This document shows, one piece after another, positions 21,114 through 33,057 of a stretch of DNA of 64,000 nt. Location of the stretch: the NCBI RefSeq assembly GCF_003589595.1, contig NW_020653333.1:1782523-1846522 (forward strand). The letters run 5' to 3'. Below the pieces are notes generated by a model. That model did no database searches, was not told the origin of the DNA, and worked only from the letters and a program-made list of their open reading frames with translations. A program made the translations under genes and the position numbers. The stretch's first letter is position 1. Every line of letters begins with the position of its first letter. Origin of the DNA: Hyposmocoma kahamanoa. Its lineage: Eukaryota; Arthropoda; Insecta; Lepidoptera; Cosmopterigidae.

Positions 21114-23275
21114 AGTTACGTAGTCGTTCGATCGAAGTCCTATCCAAAATTCACGTATCACTTGAACGACTGTTGATATTAATAGAATCGAAACGTAACG
21201 ACTAATGAACGACTTCTCAACGACTCCATAATCGAGACACATAATGTCGCGAGTCACATTTTACAGCGTTCTACAAATACTAAAACCTGAAAAATTACCG
21301 TAAAATCATTGACCTACTAACAAATGGACGTCGGGTCTAATACAAAAACCACGAAAAAAATGTCCGAAGTTAACCTATACAAACGTAGTGACATGTAACG
21401 AAATGTAAAAAACTAAAACATTTAATTTAAATTATAACGTCATTGCAGTACTGCCTAAGTTTGCTTGCAACAATTTAAGGACCCAAAAACACCATATTCA
21501 GCTTCTACTGGAAATTTAACAAAATGCACCATATTTAGCTTCGACTTAAAATTACTTGAACACAAGAGTAATGGAGTAGCCTTTATCGTAAATATTAATT
21601 AATTTTTATCTATATTATTATGTCGAATTTTGTGCAAATTCACTTAAAGAAATAATAAAGAGTTGGGCAGATACAAACATACATATATTACTACAAATGT
21701 GAAAGTAAGCGTGTACTATAAGATATGTACTGATATTCCAACTAAACGTAATTCTGAAAACCGGTTTATTTAGTTTTGTAATCTTCCTATAAATACATTT
21801 CTTTTTGTAAACTTCCCAAAAAATACATTTGACATTTTATTTCGTTAGCTCTTAATTTTAAAATAAGATTAAAATCAAAGCGACTCTATAGTTCCTTTGT
21901 TCTAAATATTTCAATCGCTTGTGGTTCGAACAATTGAAAATGACCAAAAAGTTTATATAAGCTTCTTGAAATGGACGTAATGGTCTCTTTCCATCTTTTG
22001 CGCATGTAATGTGTAGAAAAAGGACAGTTAGCTATTTGATTATTTTGTGTGCTTTTGTAATTTATATTTACGATTCATTTATATATAAATTAAATACGAT
22101 AAAACCGTACTATATATAACACTTTTAAATGAGAACTATGATAACACAATATATTTGTTTAGTGAAAATATGGTACAAAATCCTGTTTTTACACTTTACT
22201 GCAGTAATTTTTACAAGTTATTATTATATGGCACTGCATGATTCACAACCGCGCTGTCACTCGAACAAATGAAGACTGTTGCACGATTGACGCTCTGTAT
22301 GCGATTTTAACGCCCTATAGGTGCGGACACTTTTTAGCGCGAACCCGATGTCCATTTATTTGTAGGTCAATGCGTAAAATATATACTTTTTTGTACAATA
22401 TTATATTATATTTACTCATTAATATTATCTAAAAACCCTGGTTTCTTCAGTAAAAGTAATAAAATGCAGTTTGACAACCAATTTAATAAAATTTGCAACG
22501 TCCATGCGGAATATTTTAGGTTCAAACAGGCAATTCAATCAATTATAAAAACAAATAACGTCAGTCATAATAAAAACGCGTGTGTTCCTTAATTTGACAT
22601 TGGTGGAATCATCGAAGGTATCGATGGAGCTATAACATTATAAAGAAAAAGAAGAATTTGCGCTGAAACTGAATTTCTTCCAAGTGCTGACCTCCTGGTA
22701 AATAAAAATTTTTCCCGCCAAATTTCTTGATACTTATCGGCCGTAGACGAAAAATTATAAAAATAAAATGTGTTTATTTAGATATATTCTACTGGAAACA
22801 AGCGTTAAATTCAAATTACAGCATCATTTTAAAAAAGAGTCAAAAATTTTCGCTCGTTTCCACAATGCTCCCTTCGCTTCAGTCTGATCCATCCAAGCAA
22901 GCCCTAAACTCATTTTAAATCCTTAGAAGTAGACTAACACCATCAAAGGAGTCATATTTTCACACAATATTAATCAATCACTACAGGAAAACGAACGTTC
23001 AACGACTGTTGGATTGTGAAATTTGACGTTTAGTTGTCGAAAGTCTATTGAAAGAACTGTCAAAATTTTAGCACAATACGTATGACTTGTCGTTTAGAAT
23101 CGACCTTAGTTCGATTCATATACCAGAATACATTTTAACGACATTTGGATCGAACGACTTCAAATTTGGACTCGTTGAAGTTCGACTGTGACACGCGAAT
23201 ACGAAAAAGTAGATCAACGACTAAATCGCTACGATATCGTAACGGTTTGATTAAGTGAATTCCACTACTGCACTT
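21114..23275. mobile_element. MITE D, split by a 1.8 kb insertion
   Basis: 21117-21205 and 23008-23275 match, in reverse order and orientation, the uninterrupted copy at 62905-63275 (for example tacgtatgacttgtcgttta and ctacgatatcgtaacggttt). The two parts are separated by about 1.8 kb that includes hAT copy 3. The ends are inverted around gattcacgtaa. Confidence 0.65.
21307..22372. mobile_element. Long hAT-type element, copy 3
   Basis: 1,066 bases with the same ends as copies 1 and 2 (cattgacctactaacaaatg; ttatttgtaggtcaatg) and a perfect 8-base duplication cgtaaaat (21299-21306, 22373-22380). The outer 160 and 140 bases match the short copies. The central 760 bases (about 21470-22230) are unique here, AT-rich and without an ORF. 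It could be a longer progenitor form or a short copy with its own insertion. Confidence 0.85.
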
Positions 23276-23493
23276 TGAATTTAGTAGTGATGAACAATGG
23301 ACCTTATCCCTGTAGAACACCGTATCCGATACGACAAATTGGCTCCTGAAACACCAATTTGTAAAATTAATATTAAATTTATAGTAATAATATTTTTTTT
23401 TCCTATTCATTTGTTTTATCTTTTTTTATTTTGCTAGTTTCATTTTTAAATGTCATGCTTGCCGCACCCGTACGCTTCCACAGACACGTTTAA

Positions 23494-23659
23494 GGGTCGT
23501 ATTCCAGAACTCTTCTCAATGCTCAAGTCAGGACTTGAGTATGATTTCAAGCACTGGAAATACGACCCTAATGGCAAGGACTTAAGTATGATTTCTAGTG
23601 CTTTAAATCATACTCAAGTCCTGATTTGAGCATTAAGTAGAGTTCTGGAATACGACCTT
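23494..23659. mobile_element. Palindromic MITE H, copy 1 (TTAA flanks)
   Basis: Ends gggtcgtattccagaactct and ctctggaatacgacc-type are long inverted repeats; almost the whole 166 bases fold back. Flanked by TTAA on both sides. Copies at 25200, 30776 and 36249 are flanked by TTA. TTA suits PIF/Harbinger and TTAA suits piggyBac; three of four copies favour TTA. Confidence 0.85.
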
Positions 23660-23699
23660 AACACTGACAGACAACTACACTAAAACTCACTGCACAACT

Positions 23700-24003
23700 T
23701 ACACATTGCTTTTTGCTGTTGACGCACCACACCGCATTACCCTCTAGGCGATAGCTGAAAACAGTGCGTTGCTTTTGGGCAACACCCTCACTGAGCTATG
23801 GCCTGTTTGGCTTGCTGCAGCACTCACAACTTGCTTTTAATTAATTAGCAGATATATGTTGTTTATTATGTATATTTATTTGATTATTTTTATTTTTATG
23901 TTTTGCGTTTTTGTCTTCTTTTTTTTCGTTACTTGTTATTTCATATTGTTGTGTGTGCTTGTGGAAAGTCAACAAACGTATTCTATCTATCTATCTATCT
24001 AAT
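23700..24003 (+). pseudogene. LINE 3' UTR with ATCT tail
   Basis: Shares gcgatagctgaaaa, ctgagctatg and gctgcagcac with 40490-40570, the 3' UTR of the LINE remnant at 39310, and ends in the same atctatctatct tail. Only the UTR is left here. Confidence 0.65.
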
Positions 24004-24110
24004 TCTCTTATGATCAGTATTTTGTAGACTGCAAATGAGTTGATTATGCCTATGCTGAGTGTTGTCTCACCAATTTCAGCCAATTTCAATTCAATATAAA
24101 TCTGAACCAG

Positions 24111-24229
24111 GTTTGACAATTTCCTAAACGTGAAATGTCCTGACGACGCCGTGCTTCGCACCGTAGTCCGTAAGCCCTGGTGGCAACGGCCAACCTCTGT
24201 GCTCGGGGAGACCGATCCTAGGATAGCTG
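24111..24229 (+). CDS. RNF123: RNF123 exon 12
   Basis: Reads FDNFLNVKCPDDAVLRTVVR, KPWWQRPTSVLGETDPRIA. Aligns with human VVFFYIKSPLRVEEAGLQEL..TTWWP. Donor g|gtaaga is strong; acceptor aaccag has a poor pyrimidine tract, but phase and homology fix it. Confidence 0.9.
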
Positions 24230-24362
24230 GTAAGAAGTTTCTTAATTTGAAATAGTAGTCTGTATATTTCTGTAGGTTTCGTATATAGAGGACGAGAAGA
24301 ACAGCAGCAGTTAGATGAATAGTTTTAGTAGATAGTTTATAGATAGTAGATAGTTTTATTAG

Positions 24363-24651
24363 CAGTAGAGCTCCTTGTGAAAGAGTTCGTCCAGGGAAGT
24401 TCTGCCACCTTACTTATTTCTGCCGCCAAACAGTAATGTTAGCATTGCCGCGTTTCGGTTTTGGGTAAGAGGGCTCATGAAATTACAGGCACATGGGATT
24501 TGTCAACTTATGTCTCAGGGTGACGGGCGCTGTGACAGCACCCCTCAGATCTTTGCTATTTAAAGTTCTGAGTGGCACTGCAAACGTTATGGACGGGCGT
24601 GTAGCTTATACTCAGGTGCACGACGTCACTTGATAATATTAAAAAAATATA
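24363..24651 (+). repeat. Repeat B, copy 2
   Basis: Full-length copy from agtagagctccttgtgaaag to tcacttgataatattaaaaa. See 8522 for the family. Confidence 0.7.
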
Positions 24652-25199
24652 ACAAATAACCTGCGATGGCCAACATATCAGCGGCTTTGTTTTTTGGAGA
24701 GACTTTAGACAAACATTCGGCAATTAGGCTAAGCAATATGACGTTTTTTACCCTTAGCTTCTGACGTGTTTCTTTCTCTTAAGTGACTGCAGTAAAGAAT
24801 ATTTTAATATTATACAGGAATATTTGTAAAATAATAACCTCACAGGATTACATCACTAACATCATAAACAACAAGTTTTGTTCCATGACGTGTAATTGTT
24901 TATTAGATAATACTTTCGTACAAAAATATAAATATTTAAATAGGTCACTCTGAGCGGTATTAACTCTGTCCTGTAAGAAAATACAAGCGCTAGCGTAAGA
25001 GCGTTTGAGTACTACGTTCAATTCGTATCAGGGGGTCTACTGTCGATCTCCGTCCGACATCCGTCTGAAACAATTACCGCCAAATACGCAATACTTGACC
25101 AAATGAAAGCGACATCCGAAGTGGGTCCAAGTTTTCTTGATTTGTATAGTCTCGGATTCATAACTATTACGAATCAGATGCAGTGCTCAAGCGCACTTA

Positions 25200-25374
25200 G
25201 GGTCGTATTCCAGAACTCTACTCAATGCTCAAGTCAGGATTTGAGTATGATTTAAAGCACTAGAAATCATACTCAAGTCCTTGCCATTAGGGTCGTATTT
25301 CCAGTGCTTGAAATCATACTCAAGTCTGCTCAAATCCTGACTTGAGTATTGAGTAGAGTTCTGGAATACGACCC
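25200..25374. mobile_element. Palindromic MITE H, copy 2
   Basis: Starts gggtcgtattccagaactct, ends gttctggaatacgaccc. TTA on both sides (25197-25199, 25375-25377). The inside repeats actcaagtcctga and its complement several times. Confidence 0.85.
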
Positions 25375-25526
25375 TTAGTATCAGACTGATGTAAGAAGCA
25401 GGAGCGCGGGTCGGGGCCGTCTGGGAGGACGTTTGTACTAGTGTGGAGTTGCTCATACACGAGATCAGTCGTTTGTGCCACTCATTTGGTTAGTTTGTCA
25501 AAACACCTCATGTCATAAAAATGCAT

Positions 25527-25945
25527 CGAGTATATAACCAAATAGAGACGAAATATCATTTAATTTGTTTGAAAACTATTCTGCCATATCATTACTGTGA
25601 CAACTGCGCTCCGATTGGCCAGCCCGAATTCAAAATAACTGATAGGTGTCGTCAATTGTTTCATTTTGAAACGACCAGTTAACTTGAGCTTTGCTATAAT
25701 GGACGAAAATTGCAAAATTACATATTTAACATTTAATTAACGATGAAATTTGATTCCGTTTGTTTTGTAATTATATGTTTTGCTGTTTTTTTCCCACACC
25801 ACTAAAAGAAACAGCGTGCCATTGTTAGAGTATTACCTTTATTACAATAAATACAGAATATTTTTGGAATATACGGAGAAGTACACACAGGTCAGTTGTT
25901 GGCGCTTCTATATTTCAATGCAAACCAGAGTTGATGTTTATAACT
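25527..25945. mobile_element. MITE G, copy 1 (right end lost)
   Basis: Starts atcgagtatataacc and matches 29240-29660 almost along its whole length, including ctccgattggccag and ttgctataatggacgaaaat. The right end seen at 29765 is missing. Nothing else is recognisable in 25375-25526 or 25946-26108. Confidence 0.7.
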
Positions 25946-26108
25946 AACTAGGTAATGATAAACTTGGACAAGCAATTTCAAATACCTTGGTTACCTGATT
26001 TAAAAGTACCTGTCCAAAATATAACATTTTAAGTGCTTTTAATTTTTTTTTTAAATCGTCAATATTATTCTAGTTAGTAGTAGAATTAATGAAAAATATA
26101 ATATTATA

Positions 26109-27456
26109 CGTGGGGCGCACTATAAGTTTCCGGAACGAATAAGAAAAAAATACTATAAATGGTCAGAAATGACTTTATTATTTCTCAAAATTAAAAAGTG
26201 AAAAAGTGCATTAACGCTAACGGAGAATTCCGTAGCGTTAATGCGATTTTTCATACAAATGAACCAATTTTGAAATAAATTATGCCATTCCTCCGTGACA
26301 ATCTCCGAAATATTTTTTCATACTCTTCGACAGCCTCTTCAGGTGATGAAAATCGTTGACCGCGTAACTGGTTCTTAATTTTTGAAAATAAATGAAAGGC
26401 AATAAACAAAGTGCCAGGTCGGGACTGTACGCGAGAAGGCTCTTAAGGTCAACGTTGTTCACCTTCAAAAATTAATATGCCTATCTGGATGTGTGAGAAC
26501 TGGCATTATCGTGGTGCAAGATGATACGGCGTTTATGGTTATTTTTACGGAGTTTGTCAATAACTTCCGGCAAACAAATGATCGTGTACCAATCACTATT
26601 CACGGTACAACGATTCTCCAAAGCAACAGTAGCCACGTGTCCAGTTTTATTAAAAAAAGAAGCAATTATCCGCTTAGGGCACTTTGCACGCGCGCCACTT
26701 TGGTTGGTTTCGGCTCATCTCGAAAGACCCATACGCTCGATAGCTGCTTTGTTTTGGAATCGTAACTATAAATCCATGTGTTCGTCACCTGTTACTATAT
26801 CCCACACCAAATTTGACGCCCTTTCATTGAATCTGGTAAGCATGGCGTTGCACCAAGTGACGCAATCCGTTTTTTGAGCCTCATTCAAATTGTGTGGGAT
26901 CCACCGAGAGCACAGCTTTTTCACACCCAAATGTTTATGTAGTATTGATTGTATTGGACTTATGCCTATGCCTAAAGATGCTCGAATCTTATGGGATGTC
27001 ACATGCCTGTCTGTTTTGGTCATACAGCGCACAGCATCGATGTTTTTGTTGTTCATAGCAGTGGACGGGCGACCATCACAAAATTCGTCACTGAGATTCA
27101 CACGACCGCGTTTGAATTCTGCAAACCAGCTATAAATAGTCATCTTGCATGGTGCTTCATCGCCAAAAGCAGTTTGAAACCGAGTGAAGCTCCGCTGAAC
27201 TGTTAAATTGCACTTAATGTCGTAGAAAATCATACTACGAAAATTTTCACGGGTTAAATCCATGGTGATGTAGACAACCAATATCTAAAATGACGTCACA
27301 ATGTAAAAATAAGTGACAAACTGTAAAAATAAGTGACAAATCTGAGAAACAAACTGTATTCTACATTCAAAGAGTTCCATTTTCAGATGTTGTAATTGCT
27401 TTTTGAATATTGTTTATGTAAATGACCAGTTCCGGAAACTTATAGTGCACCCTATG
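26109..27456 (-). mobile_element. mariner element, inactivated
   Basis: 1,348 bases, bounded by TA on both sides. The inverted ends are about 28 bases (cactataagtttccggaac shared). A damaged mariner transposase lies on the minus strand. Size, TA target and protein fit the Tc1/mariner superfamily of the type carried by SETMAR. Confidence 0.92.
26280..27281 (-). pseudogene. mariner transposase, broken
   Basis: The N-terminal part is open from 27281 to 26766 (TRENFRSMIFYDIK, FGDEAPCKMTIYSWFAEF, SRWIPHNLNEAQK, VTGDEH) and holds the helix-turn-helix and the first catalytic Asp (TGDE). A one-base change near 26780 shifts the frame and gives a stop; homology resumes in the next frame (WIYSYDSKTKQ, HHDNASSHTS, the second Asp). 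The last part (26468-26280: LLAYSPDLAL, QKLRTSYAVNDF) has the third Asp region with a small deletion and further stops. It cannot make an active enzyme as it stands. Confidence 0.9.
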
Positions 27457-27589
27457 TATCGTTATAAAAACCTAATGAACATGTGTAATTAATTATTAGG
27501 ATTCTATTAATAGAATTATAGCTAGCAGATTCGCGTTAGAATTTTCGTTATGTTGCCGCTCTGACCACGTAACGTAATAAATAGTACGA

Positions 27590-27900
27590 GAAAGTGATGG
27601 GTAACCCTGCCACTTCACGCATACATTTGCGCATGTGCAGATAGCGCCTTGCTATATGTAGTAGTAGTAGGTAAGTAACTTTCAATCGTTGTATGGAGTG
27701 TCCGGGGTGTGCTTTGGTGGCACCTTTGTCGCACAGTCGATAAATGTAACTCCCTTCAAGTATCTATTCCCTCCCTCTTATGATTTGCGATCCCTTCAAA
27801 CGAGGCGTGAAGAGGCATCTTATAAGCATGCTGGGTGGGCATAGACTTGGCCAGTATTTGTGTGGAGTCATCTGCCGGTCATGTATAAAAAAAAAATCTT
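27590..27900 (+). repeat. Repeat with TAG run and LINE-like 3' end
   Basis: 27590-27710 matches 56935-57050 (taccctgccacttcac-like, gtagtagtagtaggtaa, gttgtatggagtgtccgggg). After it, 27735-27890 in broken frames suggests a LINE C-terminus (RGVKRHL, GGHRLGQYL) with an A-run at the end. Weak. Confidence 0.4.
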
Positions 27901-28175
27901 AAAATTTTTTTGGTCTTCAAAGTAAAGCAAAAAGGTGCGAATATATTTTGCGCTTGGAAAGAGGTCGGTAGAGGTCGGACGATTGAATAATCGAATGTTT
28001 GTTGCCATCTGTCATACAAATCTGTTATTACTGCAAATTAATTATGTGTTTTAGCAGTAATATTTTTGCGGCGACAGATATTGTACTTGGCAAAGATCAT
28101 TTTAGTATCCCAAAGTATTATTGCACCCTTTTGTTACGCCCTGGACGTGTAACTTAATTATTCTTTATATTCCAG

Positions 28176-28229
28176 AAATGAACGAAAAAGGCACTATCAA
28201 AAATTCTAATTTTGCTCCTTCTTCTACAG
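28176..28229 (+). CDS. RNF123: RNF123 exon 13
   Basis: Small exon, 54 bases: EMNEKGTIKNSNFAPSST in the gene's frame. Acceptor tattccag, donor g|gtaaga. It matches the variable acidic/Ser linker of human RNF123 (SSREGKESTEMK). Supported by splice sites and phase on both sides. Confidence 0.8.
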
Positions 28230-28882
28230 GTAAGATCATTTTGTATAGGTCCAATCAATAACTTTAAAAGCATCAACTTCTTCATCCGGGTACTCATTAG
28301 GGAGTAGTAACTGTAACATGACGGATACAGTAACGAGATTCTAGTGCGTACGCGTGAAACGACTGTTTCACTCTAGAATGAGTATCTGGTTAAGGTCAGC
28401 TCGCTGCGAAATCAGTGTGTACGTGGTAAACCTCAAAAATATGTCCCTAAATTAATTACTGAGTACACTTGAAATTTCAACAGTTTAAAGTTCACAAAAG
28501 ATGTAACTCGCGGGATTGCACTAAGATCTCTGCTCCAAGTTAACGCGTGTTGCGCGAGTGGTGATTAATAGGCTAACTGGCAGGCCATGCGGCTGCACTT
28601 GCTTTTATTAGAAATCTAAATGCTTAGTCAACAGAACTACTTTTATGACAGACCATGGCAGAATATCAGCGAGTGCTATGTAATTAGCATAGTCCTCTAA
28701 TGCTGAGTCATGGACTTTTTTAAATGCTCTTTTTTGCTCATTTGTTTTTTTTTTCTCTTATTATATTTTCCTATTTATTCTATTGTTTTCTTTTTGTATT
28801 TATGAACGAATTACTTAATATTTTATAATGTATTTTGCGTATCAAATCAATACAATTTTATTTTTACTTTATTTTATAGCCT

Positions 28883-29165
28883 TTTTTGACCAAGGGGAAT
28901 CTGCTTACAGATACCCCGGCCCTGCGGAAGCAGAGCCGGGGTTATGTGGAATAGGGCTGCGCCTTGAAGGGGAGTAGCCCGATCGCACTAAACCCCCGGG
29001 GTGTTCCTCCTCTCCGCTGGCCTTCCATCTCGGGCCCTTCCAACTAACTCCCCCGAGTCCGCCATGGAAGCCAGGACACCATCCCCTCACCTGTGATGCT
29101 CAGTGGATGCTCCCCCAGCCAACGCGGCGGATCTGCTGGCATCTATCATCATCTAGCTTAACCTA
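28883..29165 (-). mobile_element. GC-rich retroposon 3' end
   Basis: A GC-rich island starting with a T-run (A-tail on the minus strand) and ggggaatctgcttacagata. A shorter copy at 58683-58745 shares ggggaatctgtttacagata next to a T-run. This suggests a truncated non-LTR element or SINE ending in poly(A) on the minus strand. No ORF is convincing. Confidence 0.5.
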
Positions 29166-29239
29166 TATTAAAAAAAAAACTGGTTATAATAGTACACACA
29201 CATTCAAACTGTGCAGCTACGTTTTGTATGAAGTTAGCA

Positions 29240-29765
29240 CATCGAGTATATAACCAGCAATAAAGATGAAATGTCATTTAATTTGTTTGAAAACTATTCT
29301 GTCGAAACATTATGGTGACTACTGCACTCCGATTGGCCAGCTCGTATTTGAAACTATTGACGGGTGTCGTTAATTGTTTCACTTCAAACCAACCAGTGTA
29401 TCTTGAATTTTGCTATAATGGACGAAAATTTGAAAATTACATATTTAATTGATAATTACCGATGAAATGTGATTCCGTTTCTTAATTAGATGTTTTGCTG
29501 TTTTTCCCACACCACCGAATGGAACAGCCCCCCATAGTTAGAGATATTATCTTTATTACAATAAATACAGAATGTTTTTGGAATACACGGAGACGTACAT
29601 ACAGTGCAGTTGGTGGTGCTGTAATTTGTCAGCTTTCTAATTTGTGATTTCAGTGCAAACGAGAGTTGATATTTAAAAGTGATATAAGGCCTATTTGCCT
29701 GAAGAGTTTCCAGGGATGGATAGCCCTTATTTTGTCTCTATTTCTATTTATATATTCGATTAGTT
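29240..29765. mobile_element. MITE G, copy 2 (complete)
   Basis: 526 bases with inverted ends: atcgagtatataaccagcaa on the left, tttctatttatatattcgat on the right. The body matches 25527-25945 and, reversed, 46657-47165. No ORF. Confidence 0.75.
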
Positions 29766-29957
29766 GGCATACCTGTGTTATTATACTAGTACTATGCTTT
29801 AAATAAGGATTGCTGCACACGTAAATAACCCAGACCTGCGGGTAATAGGTTTGCCGGTGGTTCACTCGACAAGCGCGTCGATTGTGGCTAATTCTCCTGT
29901 TGGATAGATCTATGTCCTCATTGCCGTAATTTTTTGACGTTAAATTCTATGTTTCAG

Positions 29958-30061
29958 ACAAAATGTCCAAGCTGCGAGCAAACGATACAGCATTAGAAAC
30001 CCAATACAGGGAAGATTGCGAGAAAATCACCAAAGCTGTGGCCCCCTTAGAACAAGTACAG
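29958..30061 (+). CDS. RNF123: RNF123 exon 14
   Basis: Reads DKMSKLRANDTALETQYRED, CEKITKAVAPLEQVQ. Corresponds to human YERGCQRLRKRIEVVEALQVQ. Acceptor gtttcag, donor cag|gtaata. The following intron is 8.1 kb and holds the nested antisense peptide gene and the N gap. Confidence 0.9.
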
Positions 30062-30362
30062 GTAATAATACCTGTCTCAGGTTAGACCAAGACGTATACA
30101 TATAGTCACGTCGATTAGATATTAAAAGTTTAATTTTTTTAAGATAAAGTAAGATATCTTAGGTTCCTCCACAACATAAGAGTTTAACCCCATCCTACAT
30201 CTGAACAGTTCCTAAACGAGAACAGACTATTTTACCACACGTCCTGGATATATGAAATCTACTTTCTATAACGCATATCTTTTTATTTAATTAGCACATT
30301 AATGTGTCCTCTACTCTTCCACATCTTTACCTTCCAAAGCTTCTCCTCTCACAGCTTTTCTA

Positions 30363-30640
30363 AGCAGTGGGACTCCTTGTGAAAGAGTTTGTCCAGGAAC
30401 CAGGAATGTTCTGCCACCTTATGTAAGCATTACTGCATTCCGGTTTTGAGGGGTTAAAGATGCTAGTGAAATTACAGGCACATGGGACTTGTCAACTTAT
30501 GTCTCAAGGTAACAGGCGCAGTGGCCGTGCTCCTGAGATCTTTACGATTGAAAGCTTTGAGGTACTGCAATTGCTATGGACAGGCGTATTGGCTTACCAC
30601 CAGGTGCACGACTTGATCGCCCCATTACTTTTTGGCTTGA
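30363..30640 (+). repeat. Repeat B, copy 3
   Basis: agtgggactccttgtgaaag to cacgacttgatcg, with the usual attacaggcacatgggactt core. Confidence 0.65.
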
Positions 30641-30775
30641 AAAAAGCTCCTTCCACAGCTCCTCTTTTCAGAGCTGCTTCTTCAACGCATGCCTATTGTC
30701 GTCACTTTAGTTAGAGTTCCGAATTGGTAGACTATATTTACCTAAAGATACAAATTCAAAGAAGTGACACACTTA

Positions 30776-30949
30776 GGGTCGTATTCTAGAACTCTACTCA
30801 ATGCTCAAGTCAGGATTTGAGCAGACTTGAGTAATATTTCAAGCACTGGAAATACGACCCTAATGGCAAGGACTTGAGTATGATTTTCAGTGCTCACTGC
30901 AATACTCAAGTCCTGACTTGAATATTGAGTAGAGTTCTAGAATACGCCC
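30776..30949. mobile_element. Palindromic MITE H, copy 3
   Basis: gggtcgtattctagaactct at the left; right end gttctagaatacgccc has one change from the consensus. TTA on the left, ATA on the right. Confidence 0.75.
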
Positions 30950-31297
30950 ATAGAGTCGATCATACCTCCCGCAAAAATCCTTGAGTTATTGTGTTGTATT
31001 TTGTTCTATATGTATGATATATGTACATAGCAATTTTGGTTTCTTGCCGTTTATATTTAATAATTCTGTGATTTCAGAGGTGCATTCCATGCATATGACT
31101 TGAAATGTATATAAACATTCTCTGCTTATTCCGATATATTACGATAACGTTAACACACGCTATATAAATAATTGTTTCCAATTTTCAAACAGTGATAATA
31201 GCTGTTAGTTTGAGCCAGTTTTCAAATGCTTCGACTTAAATGTAGTAAGTTAAGTTAGATTGCTTGTAATGGTAAAATAATAGCACCCCTAATTGAT

Positions 31298-31697
31298 NNN
31301 NNNNNNNNNNNNNNNNNNNNNNNNNNNNNNNNNNNNNNNNNNNNNNNNNNNNNNNNNNNNNNNNNNNNNNNNNNNNNNNNNNNNNNNNNNNNNNNNNNNN
31401 NNNNNNNNNNNNNNNNNNNNNNNNNNNNNNNNNNNNNNNNNNNNNNNNNNNNNNNNNNNNNNNNNNNNNNNNNNNNNNNNNNNNNNNNNNNNNNNNNNNN
31501 NNNNNNNNNNNNNNNNNNNNNNNNNNNNNNNNNNNNNNNNNNNNNNNNNNNNNNNNNNNNNNNNNNNNNNNNNNNNNNNNNNNNNNNNNNNNNNNNNNNN
31601 NNNNNNNNNNNNNNNNNNNNNNNNNNNNNNNNNNNNNNNNNNNNNNNNNNNNNNNNNNNNNNNNNNNNNNNNNNNNNNNNNNNNNNNNNNNNNNNNN
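31298..31697. other. Assembly gap (400 Ns)
   Basis: Exactly 400 N within RNF123 intron 14. Sequence just right of it (31698-31800) resembles 61381-61460 in reverse (aatgagaaag..agcctttccgag), so the gap edge is repetitive. 31800-33057 is AT-rich with nothing I can name apart from a short agtcgat repeat near 32495. Confidence 0.98.
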
Positions 31698-33057
31698 CTA
31701 ACGAGTAAATTGCTTATGCGCGCAGATTTCTAATGAGAAAGGAAGCCTTTCCGAGCTAGTGAGGTGAAATGATAATGATTATAAAAGTGAAAACAAACTT
31801 TTATTTCGTACATAAATAATGCAAAAACAAGTTAGACTGTCTTTTTTGAAGATGAAGTAAAATGACAATTACGGGGTTGCAAGTTTTCGTCACGTAATGT
31901 CATGTAATTGTTGTTGACAGTTTTATCGATAGATTGTGAAAGTAGGTACAACTTTGTCAAAAATGTCTGAATTGTGAAAGTTGTGACGTTCTAATCATTA
32001 CTCATTCGTTATTGTATTCTTTATTCTTATTTTGACAGTTGGTCTATTAGTATCGAAATCAATTTTTAGTCATACTCATTTTAATAACGACAGTTAGATT
32101 TGGTTATATATATTAAATACAAATGAAAAACTTTAAAATATGTCTCTTATTTGTATTTTTTATACACATACTGCTAAATTTAACCATTCAAATTAACCTG
32201 TGTCCAACAGTTGGACGAATAATGGGCCGATGATGATCCAAATGAAACAAGTTCGGCTATTTATTTCATAAACGTAACTCTTGACTCTTGGCAAGGCTTA
32301 CAACTTCTGTGGATTTTATTTCTTCTTTTTTTATGTTTTAAATTGTGCACCCAGATTTCTTATAATATTTTTACTTGTGAGGGACCTTTAACTGGCTCTC
32401 ACTTGTTGTTAATACTATTTAATTTAATTTTAAGCTGTCGATCTTCTTTTAAATAAATAAATAAAAATAAATAAATGAAAGTAACCAACATTCAGTCGAT
32501 AGTCGATAGTCGATAGAAAACCTACCTATCGATTGCAATCACTGGCTGCTCGCAAGTGGGCAACACTTTTGCGCAACGAACTGTCATTTTACTCCATCTT
32601 CAAAAAAGACAAACTATACACCAGGTTAAAAAAATTCAAGGTTTAACAACACAAAGTTGCAGTTGGTAGGGCTGTGTGCACCGGACCAATACGTGTGGCG
32701 GCGGCGACAGCCTCCATCTGTTCGCGTTGCCGCGAACGCGCACGAACTTATTAAAAGATGCACCCTTTACCCGAACGTTGTGTAACCTAAATGTTATCAC
32801 TAATTTCGTGGATATATTCTGTTGTTCATTGAACGAATGCGTTAAAGCGGCTTTGTGGGTTTTGAGTTACCATAACAATAATAATTTTTAAGTAGTTATT
32901 AAGTTTGCTATCTAAATTAAAGTTCATTAAATAAGGCTTGTCGTCGACACTATCGCTTTAGGTACAACCAGTAATGATAGCTGTAAGTTGAATATAAATA
33001 AATAAATAAATTTACACACAGCGGCAATTTTGCGAAACATTAATAATATCTTCAAAA

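Noticed and set aside
26493..26877. Plus-strand frames of 90 and 118 residues
   Set aside because: Antisense to the broken mariner transposase.
31293..31733. 146-residue frame
   Set aside because: It is made of the N gap.
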